From contig NZ_AUWQ01000096.1 in assembly GCF_000455205.1 (NCBI RefSeq), forward strand, positions 1 to 56,048: a stretch of DNA of 56,048 nucleotides, read 5' to 3'. The position numbers and the translations under genes were made by a program. The notes under the pieces are model-generated. The model was not told the DNA's origin. It did no database searches and saw only the letters and a program-made list of their open reading frames with translations. This document shows, piece after piece, positions 1-11,564 of the stretch. How positions within the stretch are numbered: position 1 is the stretch's first letter; every line of letters starts with the position of its first letter. Source of the stretch: Mycobacterium sp. UM_CSW (lineage in GTDB: Bacteria; Actinomycetota; Actinomycetes; Mycobacteriales; Mycobacteriaceae).

Positions 1-34
1 CGCCGCGCAGCGGCGGGCTGAGGAGCCGGGCAAA

Positions 35-556
35 TTAATCCCACGCGGGGTTTCCGGGATATCCACCGCGCGTCTCGCTGGGCAGGGCCGGCGCGCGGAA
101 GTCCCGCACGTCAACGACCTCGCCGTCGATGTAGTCGCGTTGGGTATCGCGGGCGTCGGTTCCGAAAAGCGTCGCGTCGGTGATCAGCGGCACCGTCCGC
201 CGCAGGCGACGCATGCCCAGCGCGGTCAGTCCCGGCCCGGCGACCTTCCGTATCGGCGGCACCAGCAACAGCAGGCCGACGGCGGTGGTGACCAGGCCGG
301 GGACCAGGACCAAGGCGATGGCCAGCGTGACCAGCGCCCCGTCGCTCGCCGCGGTGCGCGGCTCGGTCAGCCCGCGCCGCAATTGCCCGATTTGGCGGAT
401 GAGCTGTGATCCCGCCATCGGGGCCAGCACGACCCACCCGAGCATGAACGTGCCCAGCAGCGCCAGCAGCGTCCAGCCCCACCCGACCGACGAGACCAGC
501 GCGATGACCGCCGCGAGCTCGACGACGGCGTAGATCAGAAACAGCCGCGACATCAT
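35..556 (-). CDS. fxsA: FxsA family membrane protein
   Basis: About 173 residues. The protein starts with the FxsA signature (MSRLFLIYAVVELAAVIAL), a first membrane helix, then a second hydrophobic stretch (residues ~20-45) and a third at ~75-105 (LVTLAIALVLVPGLVTT). The C-terminal ~60 residues are hydrophilic. FxsA proteins are inner-membrane proteins, known in E. coli for relieving phage T7 exclusion; the mycobacterial role is unknown. The reading frame opens further upstream to a GTG at 580, but the family begins at the MMSRLFL position, so I start at 556 (553 is equally possible). In M. tuberculosis the orthologue Rv2053c also lies divergent to a dienelactone hydrolase gene, as here. Confidence 0.85.
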   Translation of the reverse strand: MMSRLFLIYAVVELAAVIALVSSVGWGWTLLALLGTFMLGWVVLAPMAGSQLIRQIGQLRRGLTEPRTAASDGALVTLAIALVLVPGLVTTAVGLLLLVPPIRKVAGPGLTALGMRRLRRTVPLITDATLFGTDARDTQRDYIDGEVVDVRDFRAPALPSETRGGYPGNPAWD

Positions 557-629
557 GTGAGGCCAACGTCCACGGCCCACCGGGGAGTTCCCCTGGTGGC
601 GCCCGACACGGCTGCAGTTAGATGACGCT

Positions 630-1328
630 ATGGCAACGATTCAGATCGACACCCCGGACGGATCGATTGATGCGCTGTTGAACCTTCCCCCGGGCGACGG
701 CCCGTGGCCAGGGGTGGTGGTGATCCACGACGCCTTCGGCTACGGCCGGGACAAGCAGGCGACCAACGAGCGCATCGCCCAGGCCGGCTACCTGGCCCTG
801 ACGCCGAACCTGTACTCACGGGGCGGCCGCGTCCGCTGCATCACCAGGGTCATGCGGGACCTGCAGACGAAGCGGGGTCGGGCCGTCGACGACATCCTGG
901 CGGCCCGCGATCATCTCAAGGCGATGCCCGAGTGTTCCGGGCCCGTCGGCATCGCGGGCTTCTGCATGGGCGGGCAATTCGCGATCGTCATGTCGCCCAA
1001 GGGTTTTGGCGCCTCCGCACCGTTCTACGGCACTCCCCTACGCCGCGACCTCGACAAGACCCTCGACGGGGCCTGCCCGATCGTGGCGAGTTTCGGCAGC
1101 CGTGACCCGCTGGGCCGGGGCGCCGCGGACAAGTTCCGCGAGGTGACCGCCGCGAAGCAGATAACCACCGATATCAAAGACTATCCCGGCGTCGGGCACA
1201 GCTTTGCGAACACGCTGCCCGCCCAGCCGCTGCTTCGCATCGCGGGTTTCGGCTACGACCAGGCTGCCACCGACGACGCGTGGAGCCGCGTCTTCGCCTT
1301 CTTCGGCGAGCACCTGAAGGCGGGCTGA
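630..1328 (+). CDS. Dienelactone hydrolase family protein
   Basis: 232 residues, the usual length for the family. An alpha/beta hydrolase of the DLH type: the nucleophile is the Cys of GFCMGG (around residue 111), the acid is probably the Asp of GSRDP (~158), and the His is in GVGHSF (~190). The family hydrolyses enol-lactones or related esters in the cytosol; the real substrate is unknown. It is divergent from fxsA, matching the Rv2053c/Rv2054 arrangement of M. tuberculosis. The ATG at 630 directly precedes the conserved first strand. Family assignment is firm, substrate is not. Confidence 0.88.
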   Translation: MATIQIDTPDGSIDALLNLPPGDGPWPGVVVIHDAFGYGRDKQATNERIAQAGYLALTPNLYSRGGRVRCITRVMRDLQTKRGRAVDDILAARDHLKAMPECSGPVGIAGFCMGGQFAIVMSPKGFGASAPFYGTPLRRDLDKTLDGACPIVASFGSRDPLGRGAADKFREVTAAKQITTDIKDYPGVGHSFANTLPAQPLLRIAGFGYDQAATDDAWSRVFAFFGEHLKAG

Positions 1329-1339
1329 AACACGTTGGG

Positions 1340-2194
1340 TCACTTCAGCTTCTGCGACAGCATAGTCGCGAACGTGTGCGTGTCCCCGGGCCAGCGCGCC
1401 GACACGTAGCGGCCGTCGTCGACGACGAACGCGGCCCGCGGATCGGTGGCGGTGTCACGCACCACGCCCGATGACTTCAGCCACCGGTGCGGCGTTCCGC
1501 TGCCGACGTCTTGGAAGTCCGACGGATCCTCAAGCGCGCGAGTGACTTCCGACTGCACGGACATGTACCCGACGGGCTGACCGGGCTCCTCGGTGTAGGT
1601 CCGGTAGTAGTCGCGATCCGACAATCGAGTCAGCCGAGTGAGCCGCCAGGCCAGGCCTTCCATCGCCCACGTCAGCGCGGTGGTCTTGCGTCCGTAGAGC
1701 ACCGAGCGCCCCGTGGCGGGATCGATGCTGCGGGCGGCGAGCAGGACGCCGTGACAGATCGCGGCGACGATCAGCCCTCGCGCGAACGCGTTCACGACGA
1801 GCCGCTGCAAGATGTCGCTGTCGATGTAACTACGCATTCCCCGGGCGCGATGGCCGCCGGGCAGCAGCAGCGCGTCGATGCCGTCGAGGCCCGCTTGTGA
1901 CCAGGTGACCGGACGCTGGAATTCCGCCGAGCGCAGCATGTCCCGGTACGCCTCGCGGCCGTCCTTGTTGGCCCGCAGCATCAGCCCGACGACCGGGAGG
2001 CTGCCCAGTACCGGCAGCGCGGACCAGATGTCCAACCCGCGGCCGGTGACCATAATGTCGTCGGCGACGCCGGGCGCGCCGCTTTCGGTGGCGAACACCA
2101 CCCGGTGGCCGTTGTCGGTGAGGACCCGCCAGCTGACGGCGACCTCGGTGGGGTCGAAGTCGCGGTCCGGGATCGGGATGAGGACGGTCCCCAT
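1340..2194 (-). CDS. DJ-1/PfpI (class I glutamine amidotransferase-like) protein
   Basis: 284 residues. The N-terminus (MGTVLIPIPDRDFDPTEVAV) and the GVLLAAR region with the nucleophile elbow AAICHG (Cys around residue 150) mark the DJ-1/PfpI superfamily. A preceding LLLPGG loop is also present. Such proteins act as chaperones, glyoxalase/deglycase-like enzymes or hydratases. The frame is open far upstream (to 2446), but that part lies inside the next gene; the ATG at 2194 follows that gene's stop (2200) by five bases, so the two are probably cotranscribed and translationally close. It is not at this place in M. tuberculosis as I know that genome. Confidence 0.8.
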   Translation of the reverse strand: MGTVLIPIPDRDFDPTEVAVSWRVLTDNGHRVVFATESGAPGVADDIMVTGRGLDIWSALPVLGSLPVVGLMLRANKDGREAYRDMLRSAEFQRPVTWSQAGLDGIDALLLPGGHRARGMRSYIDSDILQRLVVNAFARGLIVAAICHGVLLAARSIDPATGRSVLYGRKTTALTWAMEGLAWRLTRLTRLSDRDYYRTYTEEPGQPVGYMSVQSEVTRALEDPSDFQDVGSGTPHRWLKSSGVVRDTATDPRAAFVVDDGRYVSARWPGDTHTFATMLSQKLK

Positions 2195-2199
2195 TTGCC

Positions 2200-2595
2200 T
2201 TAGCTCGGCGCCACTTTCAGCTCGAGGCCGACGTTGTTGTCCATGCCGCCGCGCAGCTTGCTGAAGAAGTTGAAGACCTTGCCGACGATGCCGTACCGCT
2301 TGCCGATGGCGTCGTAGACCGCGGCGGTCTGCGACTTGTCGAGGATCGCCGCAGTGCCCTCGACCGCCTCGCTGGTCGGCCGGCCCTGCATGGTGCAGGT
2401 GGCCAGCGTGACCCGCGGGGTGTTGCGGATCCGCTTGACCTTCCACGACTTTTCCTGGGTGATGACCAGCAGCCGGTCGCCGCGCTGCTCGTCCAAAGCC
2501 GCCCAGATCGGCACCGGCTTCGGTCGACCGTCCTTGGTGAAGGTGGTCAGCAGGAGGTATTGCGCCTTGGCGAGATCGGCGAAAGTGGGCGTCAC
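2200..2595 (-). CDS. PPOX-class F420-dependent flavin/deazaflavin oxidoreductase (Rv2061c type)
   Basis: 131 residues, a split beta-barrel of the pyridoxamine 5'-phosphate oxidase-like F420 family. The sequence TFADLAKAQYLLLTTFTKDG, followed by PVPIWAALD and SWKVKRIRNTPRV, is nearly that of Rv2061c. These small proteins bind F420 or FMN and reduce diverse substrates; this member has no assigned reaction. I use the GTG at 2595 (VTPTFADLAKAQ) because homologues begin there; an upstream start at 2634 would run into the inverted repeat. It is downstream of cobN on the same strand, and upstream of the DJ-1 gene. Confidence 0.88.
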   Translation of the reverse strand: MTPTFADLAKAQYLLLTTFTKDGRPKPVPIWAALDEQRGDRLLVITQEKSWKVKRIRNTPRVTLATCTMQGRPTSEAVEGTAAILDKSQTAAVYDAIGKRYGIVGKVFNFFSKLRGGMDNNVGLELKVAPS

Positions 2596-2617
2596 GGGTG
2601 TCAACTTACCGCGCGAG

Positions 2618-2667
2618 CAGACGCAGAGTCGCACGCGAACAGCGCTTTTTGTGCGATTCTGCGTCTG
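2618..2667. repeat. Inverted repeat (possible stem-loop) between cobN and the F420-protein gene
   Basis: Two 17-base arms, CAGACGCAGAGTCGCAC (2618-2634) and GTGCGATTCTGCGTCTG (2651-2667), are complementary with one G-U-type mismatch, separated by 16 bases ending in a T run on the plus strand. It lies just past the cobN stop (minus strand, 2704) and before the next start (2595). On RNA it would form a long hairpin that could terminate, attenuate or process the transcript. It could also be a dispersed mycobacterial intergenic palindrome. Confidence 0.6.
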
Positions 2668-2703
2668 GTGGCCGGGCAGGGCCCGGCGAACACCGCTGGA
2701 GGA

Positions 2704-6271
<3,568 letters not shown>

Positions 6272-6279
<8 letters not shown>

Positions 6280-6952
6280 CCCTCATTCGTACCGGGAACG
6301 TCGCCGCGATCCTGGCGGCGACCTCCTCGGCGACCCCTCGCGCCGCTTCGCTCTTGCCCGGCTCGTAGCGATCCGCGTCGGCGTCGTAGTCGGCGCCGGC
6401 GATCGTTCCGTGGTCGGCAACCAGCTCCACCAGGTCCACCGGCCATCCGACTGCTCGCAGGCTGGCGGCGAACTCCCTGCTGGCGGTCACCGGAACGACG
6501 TCGTCGGCCAAACCGTGCAGCAACGTGAACGGCGTGCCCGCGCGGGCCGTCGAGAGTTCTTCGGTCGGGCGCCGGCCGAAAATCGGGTCGGGGACCATGA
6601 AAGCGCCCGCCAGGCAGACGGTATGCGCCAATGGGACCTCGCCGCTGACGGTCACCGCCGCCGCCGCGACACCACCCATCGACCACCCGACGAGCACGAT
6701 GCCGTCGGGATCGGCGGCACGGCTGCGGGTGAAGTCGAGCGAGCCCAACAGGTCCGCGCGGCCGCCGTCCTCGGCGTGGGAATTCCAGTCAGGCGCCACC
6801 ACTGCGGCGCCGTGGCCGGCGAGCATGCCGGCTAGCGGCCGGACAGCGGCGCGCGCGTCCGTCTGCATGCCGTGCCATAGCAGAACAGTCGGTTGCGTCG
6901 GGTCGCCGAAGACATCGGCCGAACGTCCCGGGGCGTACTCCACGGTCTCCAT
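6272..6952 (-). CDS. Alpha/beta hydrolase upstream of and overlapping cobN
   Basis: 226 residues. A compact serine hydrolase: oxyanion-strand LLWHGMQ (~residue 24), nucleophile elbow GWSMGG (~88), acid in GLADDVVP (~157) and a likely catalytic His in VADHGTIAG (~190). It resembles dienelactone hydrolase/carboxylesterase-like proteins. Its last eight bases overlap the cobN start, so it is the first gene of a cobN transcript. A role in cobalamin synthesis is not known and should not be assumed. In M. tuberculosis the corresponding place next to cobN carries mazEF7 instead. Confidence 0.82.
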
Positions 6953-7039
6953 CGCAGGGGTGTGCCCACGTTACGGAGAATCCATGCGCGCCGAGGGTGT
7001 ACCGAGCGCGAAAAATGCCGCAAACCGGCAGTGAATGCG

Positions 7040-7305
7040 CGTTCGGCGCGAGGCGCCGTTGCCGTGAACGGTGCTCAAGCGATCACCCAGGCTCGAGATC
7101 CTCTGCACAGCCTGGACACTGTGGTGCTGACGCGCCAGTTGTTGGACGATGCCGGCATGCTGCGACCGCCGGGTCTGCTCGGCCTCGACGCGATTCGGCG
7201 GCCGCGCAGCGAGCGGGTGACACGTTGCGCGCGGTGGCCGCTTATGACCGCCGGATGCTTTCTGCGGCAGCGAATTTGGGACTGGTCACGGCATCGCCGC
7301 GCTAA
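7040..7305 (+). pseudogene. Remnant of a VapC-type PIN-domain toxin
   Basis: Plus-strand translation gives VapC-like sequence in two frames. In frame 2, from about 7040 to 7195, NGAQAITQARDPLHSLDTVV and LLDDAGMLRPPGLLGLDAI are readable. Then frame 1 continues as AAAQRAGDTLRAVAAYDRRM and LGLVTASPR, stopping at 7305. VapC proteins normally have LDAIHLA at the junction; here two bases stand where the two codons for HL would be, consistent with a four-base deletion. The N-terminal first Asp region of the PIN fold and any vapB antitoxin are absent. The family assignment rests on my recall of VapC C-termini (LDAIHLA..., VTYDRRM). Confidence 0.6.
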
Positions 7306-7392
7306 GGGCGCTCACGGCGCCATGGAAATCGCGGTGTCGTGTTCGGGCGCAAGGCGCGCTCGCTGTGATCGAATTACTGCATTACCCGGCGA

Positions 7393-7998
7393 TCAGCCGG
7401 TCGCCCCCGCTCGCGCGCGGCGCTTGCCAGGTGAGATGATCCTGTCCGCGGTCTCGCTCGCAGCGTTGAGCACCTCTGCCTGCGCTGCGGGGTCGGCCAT
7501 CGCGCGCGAGATCGACACCGCCCCCACCATCAGCGCGACGACGCTCCACGCCCGGCGCTCCCGATCGGTGCCATCGAGCACGTCGGCCACCCGCCTCGCC
7601 AACGCGCTGATCTTGCGTTCGTATACCTCCCGAGTGGACCCCGCCGCCCGCGCCACGTCGGCGCTTAACGTTGGCATCACACATCCGTCGCCCGGGTTCT
7701 CCACGTGGTAGGCACTGAGGTACTCGGTAAGAAAGCTCTTCAGCTTCGACCGGCGCTCGGTCTTGCTGCCGGACTCCGTGTCGGAAACGAATGGCTCACC
7801 GACGGCGGCCTCGATGATCGCTTCGAGCATCGCCTCCTTATTGGCGAAGTTCGAATAGAACGCTCCTGACGTCACGTCCGCCGCGGCGGCGAGCCCGTCC
7901 ACCCCGATCCCGTTGAAGCCAGCGACCTTCATCGTCCGGGTGCCAGCCCGCAGCAGCTCGGCGCGGGCCTTGACCTTCTGGTCTGCGGGGTATCTCAT
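7393..7998 (-). CDS. TetR/AcrR family transcriptional regulator
   Basis: 201 residues. The N-terminal DNA-binding helix-turn-helix is clear (GFNGIGVDGLAAAADVTSGA, then FYSNFANKEAML, residues ~27-58). The C-terminal ligand/dimer part includes the NPGDGCVMPTLSADVARA stretch typical of this mycobacterial subgroup. It presumably represses its own promoter: a palindrome-like site ATAACTATCGATAT lies 18 bases before the start (8016-8029), and related sites lie before three other genes to the right. The effector is unknown; the neighbouring hydrolases, GMC oxidoreductase and acyl-CoA synthetase suggest a lipophilic ester or acid. Confidence 0.9.
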   Translation of the reverse strand: MRYPADQKVKARAELLRAGTRTMKVAGFNGIGVDGLAAAADVTSGAFYSNFANKEAMLEAIIEAAVGEPFVSDTESGSKTERRSKLKSFLTEYLSAYHVENPGDGCVMPTLSADVARAAGSTREVYERKISALARRVADVLDGTDRERRAWSVVALMVGAVSISRAMADPAAQAEVLNAASETADRIISPGKRRARAGATG

Positions 7999-8015
7999 GA
8001 CCAGAACACCATAAC

Positions 8016-8029
8016 ATAACTATCGATAT
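8016..8029. promoter_or_regulatory. Candidate TetR operator upstream of tetR
   Basis: ATAACTATCGATAT matches the ATAACGATCGCTAT sites at 10245 and 13668 in 12 of 14 positions. It is 18 bases upstream of the tetR start, a position suited to autorepression. The pairing of site and regulator is inferred. Confidence 0.5.
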
Positions 8030-8148
8030 ATTACGGTCCTGGTGGCGGGGTCATCACGCGCTCACCGAAGGTTTTCCAGGTCGATGTCATATCCCACAAT
8101 TCGGCCCTCCGCGACGCCGGCGCCTAATTTCTTGTTATTCGCGCTTCG

Positions 8149-8814
8149 TCACGCCCAAGTCATTTCGTCCGGTGGTCTTTGTGGCGCCGCGCGCTGACGT
8201 TCGCGGCGCCGCGCCCGAGATGCTCGCAGGTTTGCCGCGTTCCCACACGTCTTCACGTTGCACCACCTCCCGCTGTTGTTCTTCGAGCGGTCGTAGAACG
8301 TCCTCCGGCAGAGGGGTTCTCGGCATTGCTTAATCCGTTTCCACCGATCGTCTCGCTGACTGAGGTAGATCTCGCTGAAGAGGGCAGATGCCAGCCAACG
8401 CCAGCCGCTTCCGGTTGGGTCGATGCGCAGCACACCCGAATCGGACAACGCGAACGCTCCGTCAACAGAGCTGACACACCGCACCTGTCGCCTATCCGGT
8501 GAACTTTTGTTGACCAGTTTCGCGATCGCGTCGCGCAAGTCTCGCAGTTGCGCCAGATCCGCTGCATTCAGTGACGGCGGCTGAGCGTCGGCATCTCGCG
8601 GCTTCACCCACTTGGACACCGCATCGGCGCACCATTCTGCTGCCAGGTCGACGTCGGTCAACAGATCGGTGCAGTACCCAGGGACGGCGGCGGTGTTGAG
8701 GAATTCCTGAACCAACAGCAGGCCGCCGGGCGCGACCCCGAATCCGCCCTGGGGCTCAAACCGTTGTGAAGGCATCGTTGCCGGCCGCAACGCCGCTGGG
8801 GTAACCCCGCTCAT
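8149..8814 (-). CDS. ABATE/CGNR zinc-finger regulator
   Basis: About 221 residues. The N-terminal ABATE-type domain begins at GGLLLVQEFLNT. The C-terminus holds a CGNR zinc finger: CREPLCRRTFYDRSKNN followed by GRWCNVKTCGNAANLRASR, with four cysteines and the CGN core, then a basic tail. CGNR proteins are putative stress-type transcription regulators. The start is uncertain: TTG 8826, ATG 8814 or ATG 8775 are possible, and the 57-codon frame at 8756-8929 overlaps its beginning in another frame, which might couple translation. Stop at 8149. Confidence 0.82.
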   Translation of the reverse strand: MSGVTPAALRPATMPSQRFEPQGGFGVAPGGLLLVQEFLNTAAVPGYCTDLLTDVDLAAEWCADAVSKWVKPRDADAQPPSLNAADLAQLRDLRDAIAKLVNKSSPDRRQVRCVSSVDGAFALSDSGVLRIDPTGSGWRWLASALFSEIYLSQRDDRWKRIKQCREPLCRRTFYDRSKNNSGRWCNVKTCGNAANLRASRARRRERQRAAPQRPPDEMTWA

Positions 8815-8929
8815 ATTCGCTGCCAAGGTTCGATGGCCACTGACTTACGTCGATCGCGCTGGGGAAGTCATCGCTGCCGCCGGCCTCCGCGATGACGTTG
8901 TGAACGTACGGCTCCAACTCTATATCCAT
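8756..8929 (-). CDS. Candidate small protein, 57 residues, overlapping the CGNR gene start
   Basis: ATG at 8929 preceded by AGGAGAG five bases upstream, a strong ribosome binding site; the TGA is at 8756-8758. The predicted peptide starts MDIELEPYVHNVIAEAGGSD and is acidic, without cysteines or a membrane segment. It overlaps the CGNR regulator's N-terminal codons in a different frame. I do not recognise it. It could be a real small gene, a leader that couples translation of the regulator, or a remnant. Confidence 0.35.
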   Translation of the reverse strand: MDIELEPYVHNVIAEAGGSDDFPSAIDVSQWPSNLGSEYERGYPSGVAAGNDAFTTV

Positions 8930-9278
8930 GAGGCTCTCCTGATCATCGTTCGGGCATCTGATCGATATCTACGAGATGCGCCGAAGATTCTGCAGATCAA
9001 CATAATTCAAGGACATTGCGGTCACTCCTCATCGCTGACGAACGCTCCATATCGATGCCGTTCCAGCCGCGGCGCGAGGCCACGAATCGTGGATGACCGC
9101 AACGTTTCTACGGGTACCTCCGATGCCTGACGGAAACTAGGGGCACTACTCACCATTCCCGCCTCGCCTCGGGATGCGTTGTCGCCACTTCCGTGCCATC
9201 ACTTCTTCGGTTGATCGGCACCTGGATGCGGCCGCACACCCGGCGGCCGTGGCTGCTCAGCCGAGCGCAGGCATGCTG
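8930..9278. other. Intergenic region between the small ORF and the HSL esterase
   Basis: No recognised gene. On the minus strand a 15-codon frame (8969-9016, MSLNYVDLQNLRRIS) has a good ribosome binding site (GAGGAG, about eight bases before its ATG) and ends 40 bases before the 57-codon ORF, so it could be a leader peptide. A short inverted repeat GCATCT/AGATGC (8954-8959 and 8974-8979) lies between the two. Promoter elements were not identified with confidence. Confidence 0.3.
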
Positions 9279-10202
9279 CTAGGCCACCGCCGTTTCAAGG
9301 CCTAGCGTCAAGCGCAGCCAGCGGCCCATTTCGGCGATTGCCCGGTCCACCTCGTCAACGCGACCGGCTCCCATGATGAAAGAATGCTGGCCCTGCTCGA
9401 TCCGGCGGACAATGACATCGTTCCCCGCCTCCCTTGCCTTTTGGGCGAAAGCGACGGCGTCCGAGGCGAGGAGTTCGTACTCACCGTAATACACCGCGGT
9501 GGGAGGCAATCCGGACAGGTCGGCTCCCAGCAGGTGTACCCGCGGGTCGGTGAAATTGACGTCGGTTCCGTCCAGCCAGCACGACCGGAACAGCTCGAGC
9601 AATCCCCGCGTGAGCAGCTTGTCCCGCTCCGAGTTAATTTTGATGGAATCCCCAGACAGCGTGACGTCAGTCCACGGTGAGATGGCCAAAACGGCGCCGG
9701 GCAGTGCCTCGCCGCGATCTCGCAGACGCAGGGCAAGTTCGACTGCTAGATAGCCGCCGATCGAATGGCCGACGCTGGCTATCTTGTCGGGGCGGTAGCC
9801 TTGGTCGAGCAGCCAGCGGTAGGCGCTTTGCACGTCGTCGACTTGCGCTGGGTACTTGTATTCCGGAGAACGCCGGTAATTCAGTACCAGCGAGCGCGCG
9901 CCGGCCGCCTTCGCGAGGTGCCCCGCTGCCTTGCGGTCGGAATGCATCGACATCAGCACGCTGCCACCCATATGCGAGTGCAGCAGCACCGATTCGGAGT
10001 CAGCGTCCACGGGGATGCACCACAAGGCCTCAACCCCTCCGGCGTCCGCCTCGGCATAAGTCACCCCTTCGGGTTCCTTCGTTGCCGCATGGATGTTTTC
10101 GGTGACATCGCGGATCGTTTCAAGCTCAAAGTTGGCGTTCGAAGATCTCCTCCCGATCTCCGCCAAGAACTCTGCGAAATCGACCGCCTGCTCGCTTGCC
10201 AT
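9279..10202 (-). CDS. HSL-type alpha/beta hydrolase (esterase)
   Basis: 307 residues. Hormone-sensitive-lipase family esterase: oxyanion motif HSHMGG (an HGGG variant, ~residue 75), nucleophile GHSIGG (~144), Asp in YELLASD (~246) and His in GQHSFIMG (~272). A cytosolic enzyme acting on short- to medium-chain esters; substrate unknown. Its start is 28 bases from a double palindrome (10231-10258) lying in the divergent promoter region shared with the next gene. That same palindrome precedes the GMC oxidoreductase gene, so it is likely in the same regulon. Confidence 0.88.
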   Translation of the reverse strand: MASEQAVDFAEFLAEIGRRSSNANFELETIRDVTENIHAATKEPEGVTYAEADAGGVEALWCIPVDADSESVLLHSHMGGSVLMSMHSDRKAAGHLAKAAGARSLVLNYRRSPEYKYPAQVDDVQSAYRWLLDQGYRPDKIASVGHSIGGYLAVELALRLRDRGEALPGAVLAISPWTDVTLSGDSIKINSERDKLLTRGLLELFRSCWLDGTDVNFTDPRVHLLGADLSGLPPTAVYYGEYELLASDAVAFAQKAREAGNDVIVRRIEQGQHSFIMGAGRVDEVDRAIAEMGRWLRLTLGLETAVA

Positions 10203-10230
10203 CCCACTGCCTTTCGTCGCGGATCATAGA

Positions 10231-10258
10231 ATCACGATCACTATATAACGATCGCTAT
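10231..10258. promoter_or_regulatory. Twin operator in a divergent promoter region
   Basis: Two directly abutting 14-base sites: ATCACGATCACTAT (10231-10244) and ATAACGATCGCTAT (10245-10258). The second is identical, on the opposite strand, to the site before the GMC gene (13668-13681); the first matches it at 12 of 14 positions. The pair sits between two divergent hydrolase genes. Likely target of the TetR protein encoded at 7393-7998, by inference. Confidence 0.6.
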
Positions 10259-10380
10259 CCGATGGCCAGCTTGTCGGCCATACCCGCGAGGTATGGTCGA
10301 TTGCCAGATTCGGTATTGGACGGCATCCGACACATCGTGAAACGCTTTGGCTGCAAGCCATTTCGAGGGGTGGTGTAGAA

Positions 10381-11298
10381 GTGCTGCGTGAGGACGTCAC
10401 GATCGATGCCGAAGGAGCCACTCTCCACGCGTGGTGGTACCCCGGGCGGCGAGACCGCCGAGCGGGCACAGCAAATCCTTGTGTGGTCATGGCGCACGGA
10501 TGGACATCAACAAAGAAGATGCACCTCGACAAGTTCGCCGAGGTGTTCGCGGCGGCCGGGCTGGGCGTGCTGGTCTTCGACCATCGGGGCTGGGGCGATT
10601 CGGGGACGGCGCCCGGCAAGCCACGTCACGAAGTCGACGCCTGGGAGCAGATCCGCGATTACCAGCATGCGATCACTTTTGCGCAGAACCTCTCCGAGGT
10701 CGATCCCGACCGTATCGGCGTCTGGGGAACGAGCTTCTCGGCGGCACACGCGTTCGTTGTCGCCGCGATCGACCGGCGAGTGCAAGCCGTTTGCGGCCAG
10801 GCGCCGTTCATCAGCGGCCGGACTACCTATGCCAACCTGGTCCGAGTGAACAATCAGGTGGTGGGCCCGGAGCGGTTCACCGTGGACCGGCGTGCTCGCG
10901 CTCGCGGCGGTCCGCCGCAAATGGTGGCAGTCATCGGGACGGATCCGAACACGCTGGTGGGCCTGCCCACCTCGGACGCCTACGCGTTTTTCACCGAGGC
11001 GCGCGCGACGCTGGATCCGCAATGGCCCAACGAGGTCTCGTTGCGTAGCCTTGACAACTTCTACGGGTACGAACCGGCGCGGTATCTGCCCGACATCGCA
11101 CCAACCCCGCTGCTCATGATCGTCGCGCGCGAGGACGGCTTGACGGGCGGGAAACTGGCGGCGGCCGCATATCAGACCGCGGCCGAACCGAAAAAGATTG
11201 TCTTCGTGCCGGGGGGCCACTTCGCGGCATACACCGGCGACGGGTTCGCGCTGGCGGCCGGGGCCGCGCGGGACTGGTTCGCCACGCACCTCGGCTAG
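10381..11298 (+). CDS. Alpha/beta hydrolase
   Basis: 305 residues from a GTG. Motifs: VVMAHGWTSTK (oxyanion strand, ~residue 36), VFDHRGWGDSG, nucleophile region GVWGTSFSAAHA (GTSFS, ~118), Asp in VAREDGL and His in VPGGHFAAYTG. It resembles the DLH/peptidase S9-like hydrolases that occur beside catabolic operons. Divergent from the HSL esterase, sharing the twin operator region. No substrate can be assigned. Confidence 0.85.
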   Translation: MLREDVTIDAEGATLHAWWYPGRRDRRAGTANPCVVMAHGWTSTKKMHLDKFAEVFAAAGLGVLVFDHRGWGDSGTAPGKPRHEVDAWEQIRDYQHAITFAQNLSEVDPDRIGVWGTSFSAAHAFVVAAIDRRVQAVCGQAPFISGRTTYANLVRVNNQVVGPERFTVDRRARARGGPPQMVAVIGTDPNTLVGLPTSDAYAFFTEARATLDPQWPNEVSLRSLDNFYGYEPARYLPDIAPTPLLMIVAREDGLTGGKLAAAAYQTAAEPKKIVFVPGGHFAAYTGDGFALAAGAARDWFATHLG

Positions 11299-11564
11299 GG
11301 AAGTCGCCTCAAACAGCCCAATGTCGTTCAGAGGCGCTGCGATCCCGAGCTCTTGTCATTCCGATGGCGAATACGTTGATGACCTCCGGGTCGACCGGCC
11401 CGTCATTGTTATCACTGGCTCCTGGCCGAGGGCGACTCCTTCAGGGGCTGTGCGCAACCCATACGGCCAGTGCGCCGGCAAGCCCGGTGAACTTCGCCGA
11501 TGCCGGTTGCACGGCCCGACTCCACGCTCGGCAATCCCAGCCCGCGCGCCACCTCCGGTCATTT

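Noticed and set aside
6893-7711. Single 272-codon gene on the plus strand
   Set aside because: Only the middle part resembles a protein family (PIN toxin), and it changes frame; the right half is antisense to tetR.
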